This document shows, piece after piece, positions 28,437 through 37,479 of a DNA stretch of 64,000 bases. The notes under the pieces are model-generated. The model searched no databases. It was not told where the DNA came from and was given only the letters and a program-made list of their open reading frames with translations. The DNA comes from Rhodonellum psychrophilum GCM71 = DSM 17998 (lineage in GTDB: Bacteria; Bacteroidota; Bacteroidia; Cytophagales; Cyclobacteriaceae), in NCBI RefSeq assembly GCF_000381545.1, contig NZ_KB906677.1, forward strand, positions 200,638 through 264,637. The letters are read 5' to 3'. The translations under genes were made by a program, and so were the position numbers. Each line of letters begins with the position of its first letter. Position 1 is the stretch's first letter.

Positions 28437-28518
28437 TACGATTTTTGCAGTAAACCTTATCCAGCTTGTAAGAAGAGTTAAAATTCAGGAACTTGAGGCG
28501 ATCAAACCTAAGATCACC

Positions 28519-30861
28519 ATGACCGCAAATTCCCGATCCTTTTTTATAAGTGTAGCTGTATTGTTCTTTTGTCTCACTTCCTCATTTGCCCAAAAATCCC
28601 TTTGGTACCAACAACCCGCAGAAAAATGGGAAGATGCCTTGCCCATCGGAAATGGAAGATTAGGGGCCATGGTATTTGGCAAAACGAATACAGAGCGGAT
28701 TCAGCTCAATGAAGATTCCCTTTGGCCGGGAGGTCCTGATGATTGGGGACCTGCGCCTGGCAAAAGATCGGATTTGGAAGAAATCAGGAAAATGCTCCTC
28801 TTGGGAGAAAACAAAAAGGCCGATTCCCTCCTTGTGGAAAGATTTTCCAGGAAGGGAGTGCTCCGCTCCCATCAAACCTTGGGAGATCTTTGGCTGGATC
28901 TGGGACATACCGATATCAGTGCGTACAGCAGAGAACTCGATCTGGAAACTGCCTCAGTCATCATTCGCTACAAAACCGATGGATTTCAGGTTACCCAAAA
29001 AGTCTTTTCCTCCGCTCCAGACCAAGCCCTTGTCGTGGAAATCACCACCGAACACCCAGATGGATTGAATGGCCACATCCGACTTTCCCGACCTGATGAC
29101 GAGGGATTTCCAACGGTATCGGTCCAAACAGTCACTCCCCAAATTCTGGAAATGAGTGGGGAAATCACCCAAAGAAAGGGGGAAGTCGATTCGAAACCCG
29201 CACCGATTCTGCATGGGGTAAGGTTTCAGAGTTTGCTTTTTGCGGAAAACAAAGAAGGAACGCTCACAGTCGAAAAAGATCGTTTTTCCATGCGTGGCGT
29301 TCAAAAACTCACCCTAAAATTGGTCACCAACACCTCATTTTACCACCGTGATTTCAGGGGTGAAAACCAAAAGCAGCTGTTGGCCATCAAGGGTATGGAT
29401 TTTGACTCGCTGTATGCAAGGCACCTAAAAGACTATGGCGAATTGTTCAACAGGGTTTCCCTGCGATTGGGCGATGTGGTGAAAAATGACATTCCAACCG
29501 ATCTCAGGATCAAACAGGTGCAAGAAGGGAAAACTGATCTTTTCCTCGAATCCCTGCTTTTTGATTTTGGAAGATATTTGCTGATTGCTTCCTCCCGCCC
29601 CGGAACCCTTCCCGCCAATCTTCAGGGGATTTGGAATCCCCATATTTCCGCCCCGTGGAATGCAGATTACCACATGAATATCAACATGCAGATGAATTAT
29701 TGGCCGGCGGAAGTGACCAATCTGAGCGAATTGCATGACCCATTTTTTGATTTTACCGATGGAATAGTCAACAGCGGCAAGATCACGGCAAGGGAAAGTT
29801 ATGGTATGCGGGGCGCTGCCTTTGGGCACACCACTGACATTTGGAAACCCACTTTCTTGCAGGCTGCCACGGCGTATTGGGGCGGATGGATCGGTGCGGG
29901 AGGCTGGATGGCGCAGCATTATTGGGAAAGGTTTGCCTTTACCCAAGACAGGCGGTTTCTCCAAGAACGCCTCTATCCAGCCTTGACCGAAGTCGCTGCC
30001 TTTTATGCGGATTGGTTGGTCGAAGACCCAAAAGACGGGAAGTTGGTTTCAGCCCCCTCCACTTCTCCCGAAAACAGTTTTATCAATGCAAAAGGAGAAT
30101 CCGTTGCCACCACCATGGGTGCGGCCATGGACCAACAGATCATTGCCGAAGTATTTGACCACTTTATCGCGGCCTGTGAAATTCTCGACCTTCAACCGGC
30201 ACTCTTGGATGAAATCAAGGAAAAAAGGGGGAAGTTAAGGTCAGGTTTGCAAGTGGGAAAAGAGGGTAGGCTCTTGGAATGGGATCAGGAATATGCCGAA
30301 CCCGAGAAAGGCCACCGACACATGTCACACCTCTATGCTTTCCATCCTGGCAATGCGGTGACAAAATCGACTACTCCAGAACTTTTTGACGCCGTAAAAA
30401 AAACATTGGATTACCGGTTGGCCAATGGGGGTGCAGGCACAGGTTGGTCACGGGCTTGGCTGATCAATTTTTCAGCAAGGCTACAGGAAGGTGAAATGGC
30501 CCATGAACACATCCAAAAACTGATCACACAATCCCTCTATTCCAATTTATTTGACGCCCATCCTCCGTTTCAGATCGACGGAAACTTTGGTTACACTGCA
30601 GGGGTCGCCGAGATGCTGCTCCAATCCCATGAGGGCAATTCCATTCATTTGCTTCCTGCCTTACCGGGCGCTTGGGCAAGCGGTGAAGTCAAGGGATTGA
30701 AAGCACGTGGGAATTATTCAGTGGACATTTCCTGGGAAAATGGGATATTGAAATCGGCAGTCATTACATCCCATTTAGGAGGAAAAGGAAAAGTGAACTA
30801 TCAAGGGAAAGAAAAACAATTTGACCTGCAGAAAGGGGCGGTTTTGGAACTCGTTTTTTAA
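28519..30861 (+). CDS. GH95 alpha-L-fucosidase
   Basis: 780 residues with a clean signal peptide (cleavage after SSFAQ). GH95 hallmarks are WEDALPIGNGRLGAMVFG near residue 37, DSLWPGG, NLQGIWN, and the NxN substrate-binding pair in DYHMNINMQMNYW. The (alpha/alpha)6 catalytic barrel continues to PPFQIDGNFGYTAGVAEML. A C-terminal beta domain ends with LLPALPGAW. It is an inverting exo-alpha-1,2-L-fucosidase or galactosidase acting in the periplasm on host or algal glycans. It is monocistronic, about 6 kb from the SusCD pair. Confidence 0.94.
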   Translation: MTANSRSFFISVAVLFFCLTSSFAQKSLWYQQPAEKWEDALPIGNGRLGAMVFGKTNTERIQLNEDSLWPGGPDDWGPAPGKRSDLEEIRKMLLLGENKKADSLLVERFSRKGVLRSHQTLGDLWLDLGHTDISAYSRELDLETASVIIRYKTDGFQVTQKVFSSAPDQALVVEITTEHPDGLNGHIRLSRPDDEGFPTVSVQTVTPQILEMSGEITQRKGEVDSKPAPILHGVRFQSLLFAENKEGTLTVEKDRFSMRGVQKLTLKLVTNTSFYHRDFRGENQKQLLAIKGMDFDSLYARHLKDYGELFNRVSLRLGDVVKNDIPTDLRIKQVQEGKTDLFLESLLFDFGRYLLIASSRPGTLPANLQGIWNPHISAPWNADYHMNINMQMNYWPAEVTNLSELHDPFFDFTDGIVNSGKITARESYGMRGAAFGHTTDIWKPTFLQAATAYWGGWIGAGGWMAQHYWERFAFTQDRRFLQERLYPALTEVAAFYADWLVEDPKDGKLVSAPSTSPENSFINAKGESVATTMGAAMDQQIIAEVFDHFIAACEILDLQPALLDEIKEKRGKLRSGLQVGKEGRLLEWDQEYAEPEKGHRHMSHLYAFHPGNAVTKSTTPELFDAVKKTLDYRLANGGAGTGWSRAWLINFSARLQEGEMAHEHIQKLITQSLYSNLFDAHPPFQIDGNFGYTAGVAEMLLQSHEGNSIHLLPALPGAWASGEVKGLKARGNYSVDISWENGILKSAVITSHLGGKGKVNYQGKEKQFDLQKGAVLELVF

Positions 30862-31018
30862 TTCAACCCATGTTTTCCAAGCAATACCAATTCCATTCCA
30901 ACTTAAAATTGCTTGATAATCAGTCTTTGTTTCATGTAGTTGCCTTCACCAAATCAGTACCGCACGTGATTCTCCAAATGGTCTGATTGTCTTGTTATTT
31001 CAACCCGAAATATGCAAG
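30862..31018 (+). repeat. dispersed intergenic repeat, copy 6
   Basis: Begins ttcaacccatgttttccaag, with gcttgataatcagtctttg and aaatggtctgattgtcttg inside. It runs into copy 7 at the shared caacccgaaatatgca sequence, so the right end of this copy is replaced. Confidence 0.6.
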
Positions 31019-31172
31019 AGGTTTCCAAATGGGATTGAAACTGAAAGAAAATCGGACTATTGGGAGAATAATTCCTGACCTCAATAGGGTGAAGTCAAAA
31101 ATAGTCAACACCTAATTGATCATCAGTAAATTAAAATATTGAATGGAGTTCGTAATATATAAAACAGGTTCA
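31000..31172 (-). repeat. dispersed intergenic repeat, copy 7, inverted
   Basis: The same family read on the opposite strand: caacccgaaatatgcaa at its left, then gaaaatcggactattggga, agggtgaagtcaaaaatag, and taatatataaaacaggttcaa at the right. It is nearly the reverse complement of copy 2. Confidence 0.75.
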
Positions 31173-31331
31173 ACACCATTGGGAAACTATTGCATATTTT
31201 AGATTCAATTCAGATAGTTTCTGTTTTTGATTTCCTCACATCGGCACTACTCCTTATTCTATTCTTCAAATACCCTGATTTTCTTGTCGTTATAACCCCA
31301 TTAGAGAACCTACAGCATTTTTCGGGTGAAG
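31173..31331 (+). repeat. dispersed intergenic repeat, copy 8, diverged
   Basis: A degraded copy (accattgggaaactattgca .. ttctgtttttgatttcctc .. ccctgattttcttgtc .. tacagcatttttcgggtga). With copies 6 and 7 it fills the 488-base gap between the convergent fucosidase and S9 peptidase genes. Confidence 0.5.
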
Positions 31332-31349
31332 TGTGGGCGCTTTCAGAAA

Positions 31350-33446
31350 TCACTCTGGCATCAGATGTTTTTTCAAGAATTCCACCGTGGCTTTGTTGAC
31401 TTTGACCATATTGGCGTATTTCATCCAATGATGGGTGTCTCCGGGAATCATCAGGGATTCGAAGGGCATTTTTCTTTCTTCAAATCTCCTGACCAAATCC
31501 GTGGTTTGGCTGAAATTTACATTTCTATCGTCATCGGAATGGATAAAAAGGACAGGCGATTTCCATGTATCCAAATAGGCCATCGGAGAGGAAAGCCAGG
31601 CCGTCTTGACTGCATGGTCAAAATCAGGCGCTTTCTCATAGCCGTCCGGCATTTCCAACCTACCGGAAAGATCATGTACGCCGTGAATGTCAACACCGAC
31701 CTTAAACAAATCGGAATCCTTGCCCAATGCCATTGCGGTGAGATAACCTCCGTAAGAACCTCCGTAAACACCAATTCTTTGCGCATCCACTTGGGTCAAT
31801 TTGGCCAAATATTCTCCCGCAGCCTTGACGTCCAAGTATTCTTCCCCACCCTGTATCCAAGTTCTGGCGGGTTTGTGAAATTCATAACCATAGCCAATTC
31901 CGAGGCGGAAATTGACCGAAAGGACGACGAAACCCATTTCGGCCAATTGCTGGTTGACTGCATAGGTATTGGAATAATAATCCATATAAGACCAACCCAA
32001 TAGCATCTGCCGCTGTGGACCGCCATGGACAAAGACCACCGCAGGTTTCTTGGCAGGGCCTCCCTCCTTTTCAAAGAGCTGACCATACACCGTGAAACCA
32101 TCGGGAGATTGGAATTTGACTTGCTTGGGCACCACCAACCTGTCTTGGGGAAAATCATTGGGAATCAGGTTTTCTGCAAGCAGCTTGATTTCCTTTGTTT
32201 CTGAATGCACGAGTGCGGGCAACAAGGATCTTTTTGCGGTAGCGCTGAAAAAAGCGATTTGTTTTTCATCGGCAAGTGGTACTGGAATGGCTTCGATTCC
32301 TTCCCCTTCGGTCAGCAGTTCCATTTTTCCACCATTGATGGAAACCCTGCCGATATGTCTGCGATCGATATCCTCTGGTAAATTCCCAGTGTTTGCAGAG
32401 AAAACCAATGATTTCCCATCCTTGGCCAGTTTTATGTGTTCGACCATATATTCCCCTGGTGTCAAAAGAGAAGAAGGACCAGCATTGGCATCCATCGCAT
32501 AGAGATGTGGCCAGCCATCTTCGTAAGACAGATAAACGATTTTATTGTCGGCTGCCCAGTGGAGATTGAATCCACCGTTGGTGGTGGGTACGGAACCTCT
32601 TAGCGTTTCGGGTGCTTTCCATCTTTTGACTGCCAATCCGGTTTCGACTGTTGCAATCCAGATTTCCCAAGGTTGATGCCGCTGCTCTAATAATGGCAAA
32701 GCGGCTCCGGATCCACCGGGAGTCCTTACGAAAACCACCTGGCTTCCATCACGAGACCATTTTGGACTTAGGTCTCGGCTGAATGAAGGCGCCAGCCATT
32801 GAAGCGCTGGATTTTCATTGGAGAATACCCCGATCAAGGCATGCGTGCCTCTGTTGACGACAAACAGCAGTTGGCTTCCATCCGGCGACCAACTGTGGGA
32901 ATGCACATTTCCCTTGACCTGAAAGAGCTGCTTTGGTTCACCCTCAGAAATCGAAACGCTCCAAACCTGGCCATTTTTTAGATAAGCGACAGTTTTGCTA
33001 TCTGGAGAAACCATGGGTTCATCCCCTTCCGCGACCACCTCTGTTTGGCCTCCGGCAAATGGGACTTTCCAAATCTCTACTTTTGGCATCACAGTGGCAT
33101 GTGTGACATTTACGGGAACATTGGCATTTCCTCCACCATGGTCCCCGCCACGGACGAAGATCAACCAGTTTCCATCGGGGGAAAATTGGAGACCACTGAT
33201 TTCCTGGCCATCGTCTTCGATAAAAGCGGTGATTTTTCGGGGGGAAAATTCCGGACCTTCTGCAACATAGACATTGCGCAGTCCCTTTTCATTCATGGCC
33301 CAGGCGATTTTGTTTCCACTGGCTGAAGCTGTCAATTCCGAAGGAAAGGAGAAACTGGAAATCTGCTCGACGGAAAACGACTGCGCCGCCAACTCGGTCA
33401 GCAGAAAAATATAGCTGAAAAATACCAGTATTAACTTTTTCATCAT
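31350..33446 (-). CDS. S9 family prolyl oligopeptidase-like peptidase
   Basis: 698 residues with a signal peptide (cleavage near ELAAQS). Residues about 30-400 are a WD40/beta-propeller-like part with SPDGNW, SPDSKTVAYL and SPDGSQLLFV repeats. The C-terminal alpha/beta-hydrolase domain has the nucleophile Ser in GSYGGYL, Asp in HSDDDRNV and His in GDTHHW. It is exported and cleaves oligopeptides, as in DPP-IV and acylaminoacyl peptidases. It overlaps the upstream serine hydrolase gene by 4 bases and is translationally coupled to it. Confidence 0.93.
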   Translation of the reverse strand: MMKKLILVFFSYIFLLTELAAQSFSVEQISSFSFPSELTASASGNKIAWAMNEKGLRNVYVAEGPEFSPRKITAFIEDDGQEISGLQFSPDGNWLIFVRGGDHGGGNANVPVNVTHATVMPKVEIWKVPFAGGQTEVVAEGDEPMVSPDSKTVAYLKNGQVWSVSISEGEPKQLFQVKGNVHSHSWSPDGSQLLFVVNRGTHALIGVFSNENPALQWLAPSFSRDLSPKWSRDGSQVVFVRTPGGSGAALPLLEQRHQPWEIWIATVETGLAVKRWKAPETLRGSVPTTNGGFNLHWAADNKIVYLSYEDGWPHLYAMDANAGPSSLLTPGEYMVEHIKLAKDGKSLVFSANTGNLPEDIDRRHIGRVSINGGKMELLTEGEGIEAIPVPLADEKQIAFFSATAKRSLLPALVHSETKEIKLLAENLIPNDFPQDRLVVPKQVKFQSPDGFTVYGQLFEKEGGPAKKPAVVFVHGGPQRQMLLGWSYMDYYSNTYAVNQQLAEMGFVVLSVNFRLGIGYGYEFHKPARTWIQGGEEYLDVKAAGEYLAKLTQVDAQRIGVYGGSYGGYLTAMALGKDSDLFKVGVDIHGVHDLSGRLEMPDGYEKAPDFDHAVKTAWLSSPMAYLDTWKSPVLFIHSDDDRNVNFSQTTDLVRRFEERKMPFESLMIPGDTHHWMKYANMVKVNKATVEFLKKHLMPE

Positions 33447-34351
33447 TTGTCTGTTGAAATCACATACTCATAAATAATTTTGGAAATCTGGGCGATTTGC
33501 GATTTCCCTTTTTCGACATCCTCCAGATTCTTACTCAGGATGACCAAAACATAAGCCCTTCCATCAGGCAATTTCACGATGGCCGCATCATGCTCGACAC
33601 CGGAAATGGCTCCTGTTTTGTGTGCCACGACCACGTCTTTGGGCAAAAGTTCTGGAATCATTTCATTGAACTTTTGATCGATCAAAATGTCCATCATTTC
33701 TTCAGAGGAGGCGGAATCAACGGTTTCACCCTTGGCAATGGCCTCCATGATCAGCATCAAATCGTAGGCAGTCGTGGTATTGTTGAGACCTGCATCAAAG
33801 GCCTTCAAATCCTCCACGCCCCTCAATACCTGGTTGTCCAAAACGCCCATTTCCCGCATGGTGGCATTGATGTTGTCTGCCCCGATTTTTTCGATCAGGA
33901 TATTGGTGGCGAGATTGCTGCTCATGGTCACCATTTCGTACATCAACTCATAATAAGTGGCTTGCTGGCCTATTCTTTCGTAGAGATTCTCCTGGCTGTC
34001 CACGCCCAAGTCCATGCTGAAAAGGCTGCTGTCCACAATACTCCTGAATTCATTGATGATGGGGATAGAATCCTTCATCGAAAATTTCCCTTGCCCAGCT
34101 TGCTTGTACATTTCGATCATCACCGGAACTTTCATGGTACTGGCGGCATGAAAGACTTCTTTTTCATTGATCAATACCATTTGAGAAGGATCGTCGAGAG
34201 TTTTGAAAGCGATTGCAAAATCTCCCTGTGCATTTTCCAATTCAGCAAGCAGGGCAGATTCCAGTTCAGGAAATTCATTTTCAGGGGCTTTCGATGCACA
34301 ATGCCAAAGGAAGAGACTGAGGAACAATAGCGTTAAGGATTGTCTTTGCAT
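33443..34351 (-). CDS. class A beta-lactamase-like serine hydrolase (lipoprotein)
   Basis: About 302 residues from the ATG at 34351, which gives a lipoprotein signal MQRQSLTLLFLSLFLWHC. Active-site motifs are SxxK as STMK in HAASTMKVP, SSN in MSSNLATN (the SDN position), and KTG in AHKTGAISG. RGVEDLKAFDAGLNNTTT corresponds to the omega-loop region where class A enzymes carry their Glu. It may be a true beta-lactamase or a penicillin-interactive hydrolase. It is coupled to the S9 peptidase gene by an ATGA overlap. Confidence 0.82.
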   Translation of the reverse strand: MQRQSLTLLFLSLFLWHCASKAPENEFPELESALLAELENAQGDFAIAFKTLDDPSQMVLINEKEVFHAASTMKVPVMIEMYKQAGQGKFSMKDSIPIINEFRSIVDSSLFSMDLGVDSQENLYERIGQQATYYELMYEMVTMSSNLATNILIEKIGADNINATMREMGVLDNQVLRGVEDLKAFDAGLNNTTTAYDLMLIMEAIAKGETVDSASSEEMMDILIDQKFNEMIPELLPKDVVVAHKTGAISGVEHDAAIVKLPDGRAYVLVILSKNLEDVEKGKSQIAQISKIIYEYVISTDK

Positions 34352-34491
34352 GATTTGGTGAATTTTAAGAGTGCTTTGGATTTGCCATTTAATGGTCAAA
34401 TCAAAATTTTAATTTTGTAAATACGGATTAACAGGTGTGAGAAAGAATCGATTTGGGAAAATCCTGAATGGACAGCTTTTAAGATCTTCCA

Positions 34492-35796
34492 TCAATATTT
34501 TTTATGGATCTGGTACAATACCTTCTCCATTTCCTTTTTCAATTCACCCGAAGGGATTGCGTAATTGTTCAGGAGAAAACTAAACAACAAGGTTTTTCCA
34601 CTTTTGGTGATTAAATATCCGCTGAGCGCATTGCTCATGCTCAGGGAACCTGTTTTCGCATAAATATAGGGCGTTTGTCCGGGATCTGCTTTGTACCAAT
34701 TGCGGATCGTCCCGGAATCCCCTCCCGCTGGGAAATAAGCTTGGATTTTTTCCATGGGGATTTCTTCCTTGATTTTTTCCAACAAAGCGATGATGGTTCT
34801 CGGGGTAAACATATTCTTGGCCGAAAGTCCCGAACCGTCAACCCAAATGGGTTCATCCGGAAGATCCTTCAGCAGATTCTCCTTGGCATAAGCGATCGCA
34901 GAGGAGATATTCAGAGAATCGAATAAATGATCCGATACCAAAAGCAGCAATTGCTCCGCCAAGAAATTATCGCTGATTTTCATCATTTGGGAATAGACGG
35001 AGTCAGCTTTTGCCGTGGATAATTTTTGGTGGATTCGGTGTTGGTAATTTTGGTTGGGAATGAGCGTAATATTTTTCCCAACCTTCAAACAAAGCATGTC
35101 CGCGGTCAATTGGGCAGAGGTGATATAAGGCTTGTCGCTTTCAAAACCGAGTTCTTTCTCAAGCTGTTTGTTTATACCATAATGGTAAATATTTTGGTCT
35201 TCTTCTCTCAAAATGCTGTACCGTTCCGAAGGAATGTCCTCAAATGACTGACTTTGGAAATAATCAGGAGAAAAACCAACCTTATCATCGGGCTTTTTGG
35301 AAAAGCGAACCACATTGCCATAAATAGGCAAGGAAGACCTTTCGGTCGCATAATAATAATTGTACCAATCCCATGACCAACCCGAACCAAAAGCGGTTAC
35401 CTGATCAAAAGTATTGACCATGTAAAGCGCTTGCCGTGCATTTTTTAAGAAATCCACCACAGTACTGTCCCTGAAATCAGGGTGAAGTAAGGTGGGATCA
35501 CCTGTTCCCCAAAAAATAAGAGAATCCTCTTTTTGGATGTAATTTAGTCCGTTGACCCGCTCCTCGCCCAAGAGTTTATAACTGGTGTAAAAAGTAAAGA
35601 GCTTGGTATTGGACGCAGGGATAAAATATTTCTCCTCATTGAGGGCAAAGAGCGTTTTTTTCTTTTCCGGATCCACCAACATAAATCCAATATGGCCTTT
35701 GCCAAAAACTTCGGAATCCCGAACTGATTTTTTGATCTTCTGAACCGTACAGGACCCCAATGAGAGCAGGATCAGGAATGCTAAAATTTTCTTCAT
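34492..35796 (-). CDS. dacB: D-alanyl-D-alanine carboxypeptidase/endopeptidase (PBP4 family)
   Basis: 434 residues with a lipoprotein signal (LLSLGSC). S13-family motifs are SxxK as SNTK in IPASNTKLFTFY, SxN as SDN in MKISDNFLAEQL, and KTG in YAKTGSLSMSNALSGY. WVDGSGLSAKN also fits the family. It trims D-Ala or opens cross-links in peptidoglycan. It lies 140 bases upstream of the preceding serine hydrolase gene on the same strand, so the three exported hydrolases may form one unit. Confidence 0.92.
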   Translation of the reverse strand: MKKILAFLILLSLGSCTVQKIKKSVRDSEVFGKGHIGFMLVDPEKKKTLFALNEEKYFIPASNTKLFTFYTSYKLLGEERVNGLNYIQKEDSLIFWGTGDPTLLHPDFRDSTVVDFLKNARQALYMVNTFDQVTAFGSGWSWDWYNYYYATERSSLPIYGNVVRFSKKPDDKVGFSPDYFQSQSFEDIPSERYSILREEDQNIYHYGINKQLEKELGFESDKPYITSAQLTADMLCLKVGKNITLIPNQNYQHRIHQKLSTAKADSVYSQMMKISDNFLAEQLLLLVSDHLFDSLNISSAIAYAKENLLKDLPDEPIWVDGSGLSAKNMFTPRTIIALLEKIKEEIPMEKIQAYFPAGGDSGTIRNWYKADPGQTPYIYAKTGSLSMSNALSGYLITKSGKTLLFSFLLNNYAIPSGELKKEMEKVLYQIHKKY

Positions 35797-35999
35797 CTTT
35801 CCAAGTTAAATTTGAAATAGGTATGTCTGGCGTTTTGACTGAAGCATTTCCATTCTAAGAAAAACTGCCTGGAGAAAATATGCATTGTCCAATTTTGAAT
35901 TGTGTATACCATAGGTGGGTGATTATGATCCGATGATAGAATTGTGGAAAATGGCAATGTGAAATATCTCACCATGAATCGCAATATCAGGAAGAAATG

Positions 36000-36026
36000 A
36001 GCCTGTCAGAGATTTTCTGACAGGCT
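36000..36026. terminator. hairpin terminator downstream of SusD
   Basis: An 11-bp stem (agcctgtcaga / tctgacaggct) with a 5-base loop, flanked by ttttattta on the plus side. It lies 26 bases past the SusD stop and probably ends the minus-strand SusCD transcript. Confidence 0.65.
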
Positions 36027-36051
36027 TTTATTTATTGAATACCGGTTGATT

Positions 36052-37464
36052 TTATTGATCCCACCATATTCTGTCCAACAAGGTTACTTCAGGGACATTC
36101 TTCCCATTTCTACTCACTTCACTGTCCGGATAGGCGAGTCTTCGGATAAACTGACCGTTCAAGGCTGGATTTAGATTCTGCGGCGTGGTCATGTCTTTGT
36201 AGCCATAATCAAATCTCCGGGCATCATTCCAGGTTTCGGGATGTAAGAAAAGAGCCACCCATTTTTCCTTGAAAACTGCATCGATGGTAAAATTGGCTTC
36301 ACCCATGCTGACACTCGGGTCTTGCAGATAGGCTTGTTGGGCAACACTGCTCACGCCTAGCATTTGCATGTGGGCGGAGATTCCATCCAAATATGCTTGG
36401 TAGGCACGCCCTTTATCCGAGGCAAAAGCAGCCTCAGCCTCAATAAATTTTTGCTCTGCAAAGGTGGCGATCAGCACTGGAGACTGCGTGCTGGTATAAA
36501 ATTGGCCCGGGATCAAAGTGGATCTTGCGCCGGATTCAGGTGCATTGCCCCTACCCGCTCCATTTTCGACACCTACAAATTGCCCGGCGTTGGTCCTACC
36601 GACCATCAGGGGAAGCCGTGGATCACTGGCTGGATAAGAGGTCCCATCCAATGCCTCGATAAATTGGGTAGAAATCCAACCTCCAAGCAACAGATTTTGA
36701 TTGTTGATCGCAATTTGCGCCCAAGGATTGAACCTTTGCTCAAAGAAGTCAACTTTTGCATCATCCGCATTGGCAGTAAATCCATTGCTGAGTGCAGTCA
36801 GGACCTCATTGGGATTGTAGGAAGCTGATCCACTGGTATGCAAAAGATTTCTTGCCTTCAGCATATTTGCAAATTTGATCCACTTGGAAACATTCCCATT
36901 GAAAATGAAATCATCACCGCCAATGGAAATGGAAGTGGGACCGGAAAGATTGGCGATGGCTTGGTCCAATAAAGATAGGATTTCTGTATATAACTGTTGG
37001 TCATTGTCATAAACAGGAGTCACGGAGGTAAAATTAAAACCTTCTGAATAGGGTACGCTTCCCCAAATATCAACGGTCATGCCCAAGTTGAGGGCCATCA
37101 GGACCTTTCCAGCACCCAGATGGTGATTGGCGCCGCTTTCTTCTGCTTTTCGGATAAGGTCCGTCAAGTCTGTCATCACGTCATACAGTGAAAACCATGT
37201 CCCGCTATAATTGATCGGCTCCATGATATCGGAAGAAGTTCCTGGATTGGGAGATGCCAAATACTGAACATAGTTGGAGGTAATGCTTCCGATCCTGTAC
37301 ACATTGAGAGAGGTCTCATAGGTGGCATTAGTCATCAAACCTGAAATCGGTGCATCCTGTGGATTGTTCGGGTTTTCATTGACGTCCAGATAGGTTTCAC
37401 AGGAAGTAGCCATGGAAATGATGGCAACGCCCAGGGATATTTTAAATATATTGATCAGTTTCAT
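36052..37464 (-). CDS. SusD/RagB-family outer-membrane lipoprotein
   Basis: 470 residues with a lipobox (MATSCETY, Cys22). The N-terminus YLDVNENPNNPQDAPISGLM and the C-terminal HPETWNDARRFDYG and RRLAYPDSE segments belong to the SusD-like group that pairs with SusC transporters (the SusD_2 type). It forms the surface lid over the SusC barrel and binds the ligand. It is encoded 15 bases after SusC. No glycoside hydrolase adjoins the pair, so the cargo may be a peptide or glycan not identifiable here. Confidence 0.93.
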   Translation of the reverse strand: MKLINIFKISLGVAIISMATSCETYLDVNENPNNPQDAPISGLMTNATYETSLNVYRIGSITSNYVQYLASPNPGTSSDIMEPINYSGTWFSLYDVMTDLTDLIRKAEESGANHHLGAGKVLMALNLGMTVDIWGSVPYSEGFNFTSVTPVYDNDQQLYTEILSLLDQAIANLSGPTSISIGGDDFIFNGNVSKWIKFANMLKARNLLHTSGSASYNPNEVLTALSNGFTANADDAKVDFFEQRFNPWAQIAINNQNLLLGGWISTQFIEALDGTSYPASDPRLPLMVGRTNAGQFVGVENGAGRGNAPESGARSTLIPGQFYTSTQSPVLIATFAEQKFIEAEAAFASDKGRAYQAYLDGISAHMQMLGVSSVAQQAYLQDPSVSMGEANFTIDAVFKEKWVALFLHPETWNDARRFDYGYKDMTTPQNLNPALNGQFIRRLAYPDSEVSRNGKNVPEVTLLDRIWWDQ

Positions 37465-37479
37465 GTTGTCTTCTTTTGA

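Noticed and set aside
33497..34330. Long plus-strand ORF (277 codons) antisense to the serine hydrolase
   Set aside because: It is a His/Phe-rich shadow frame; the minus strand has clear STMK and KTG motifs and a lipoprotein signal.
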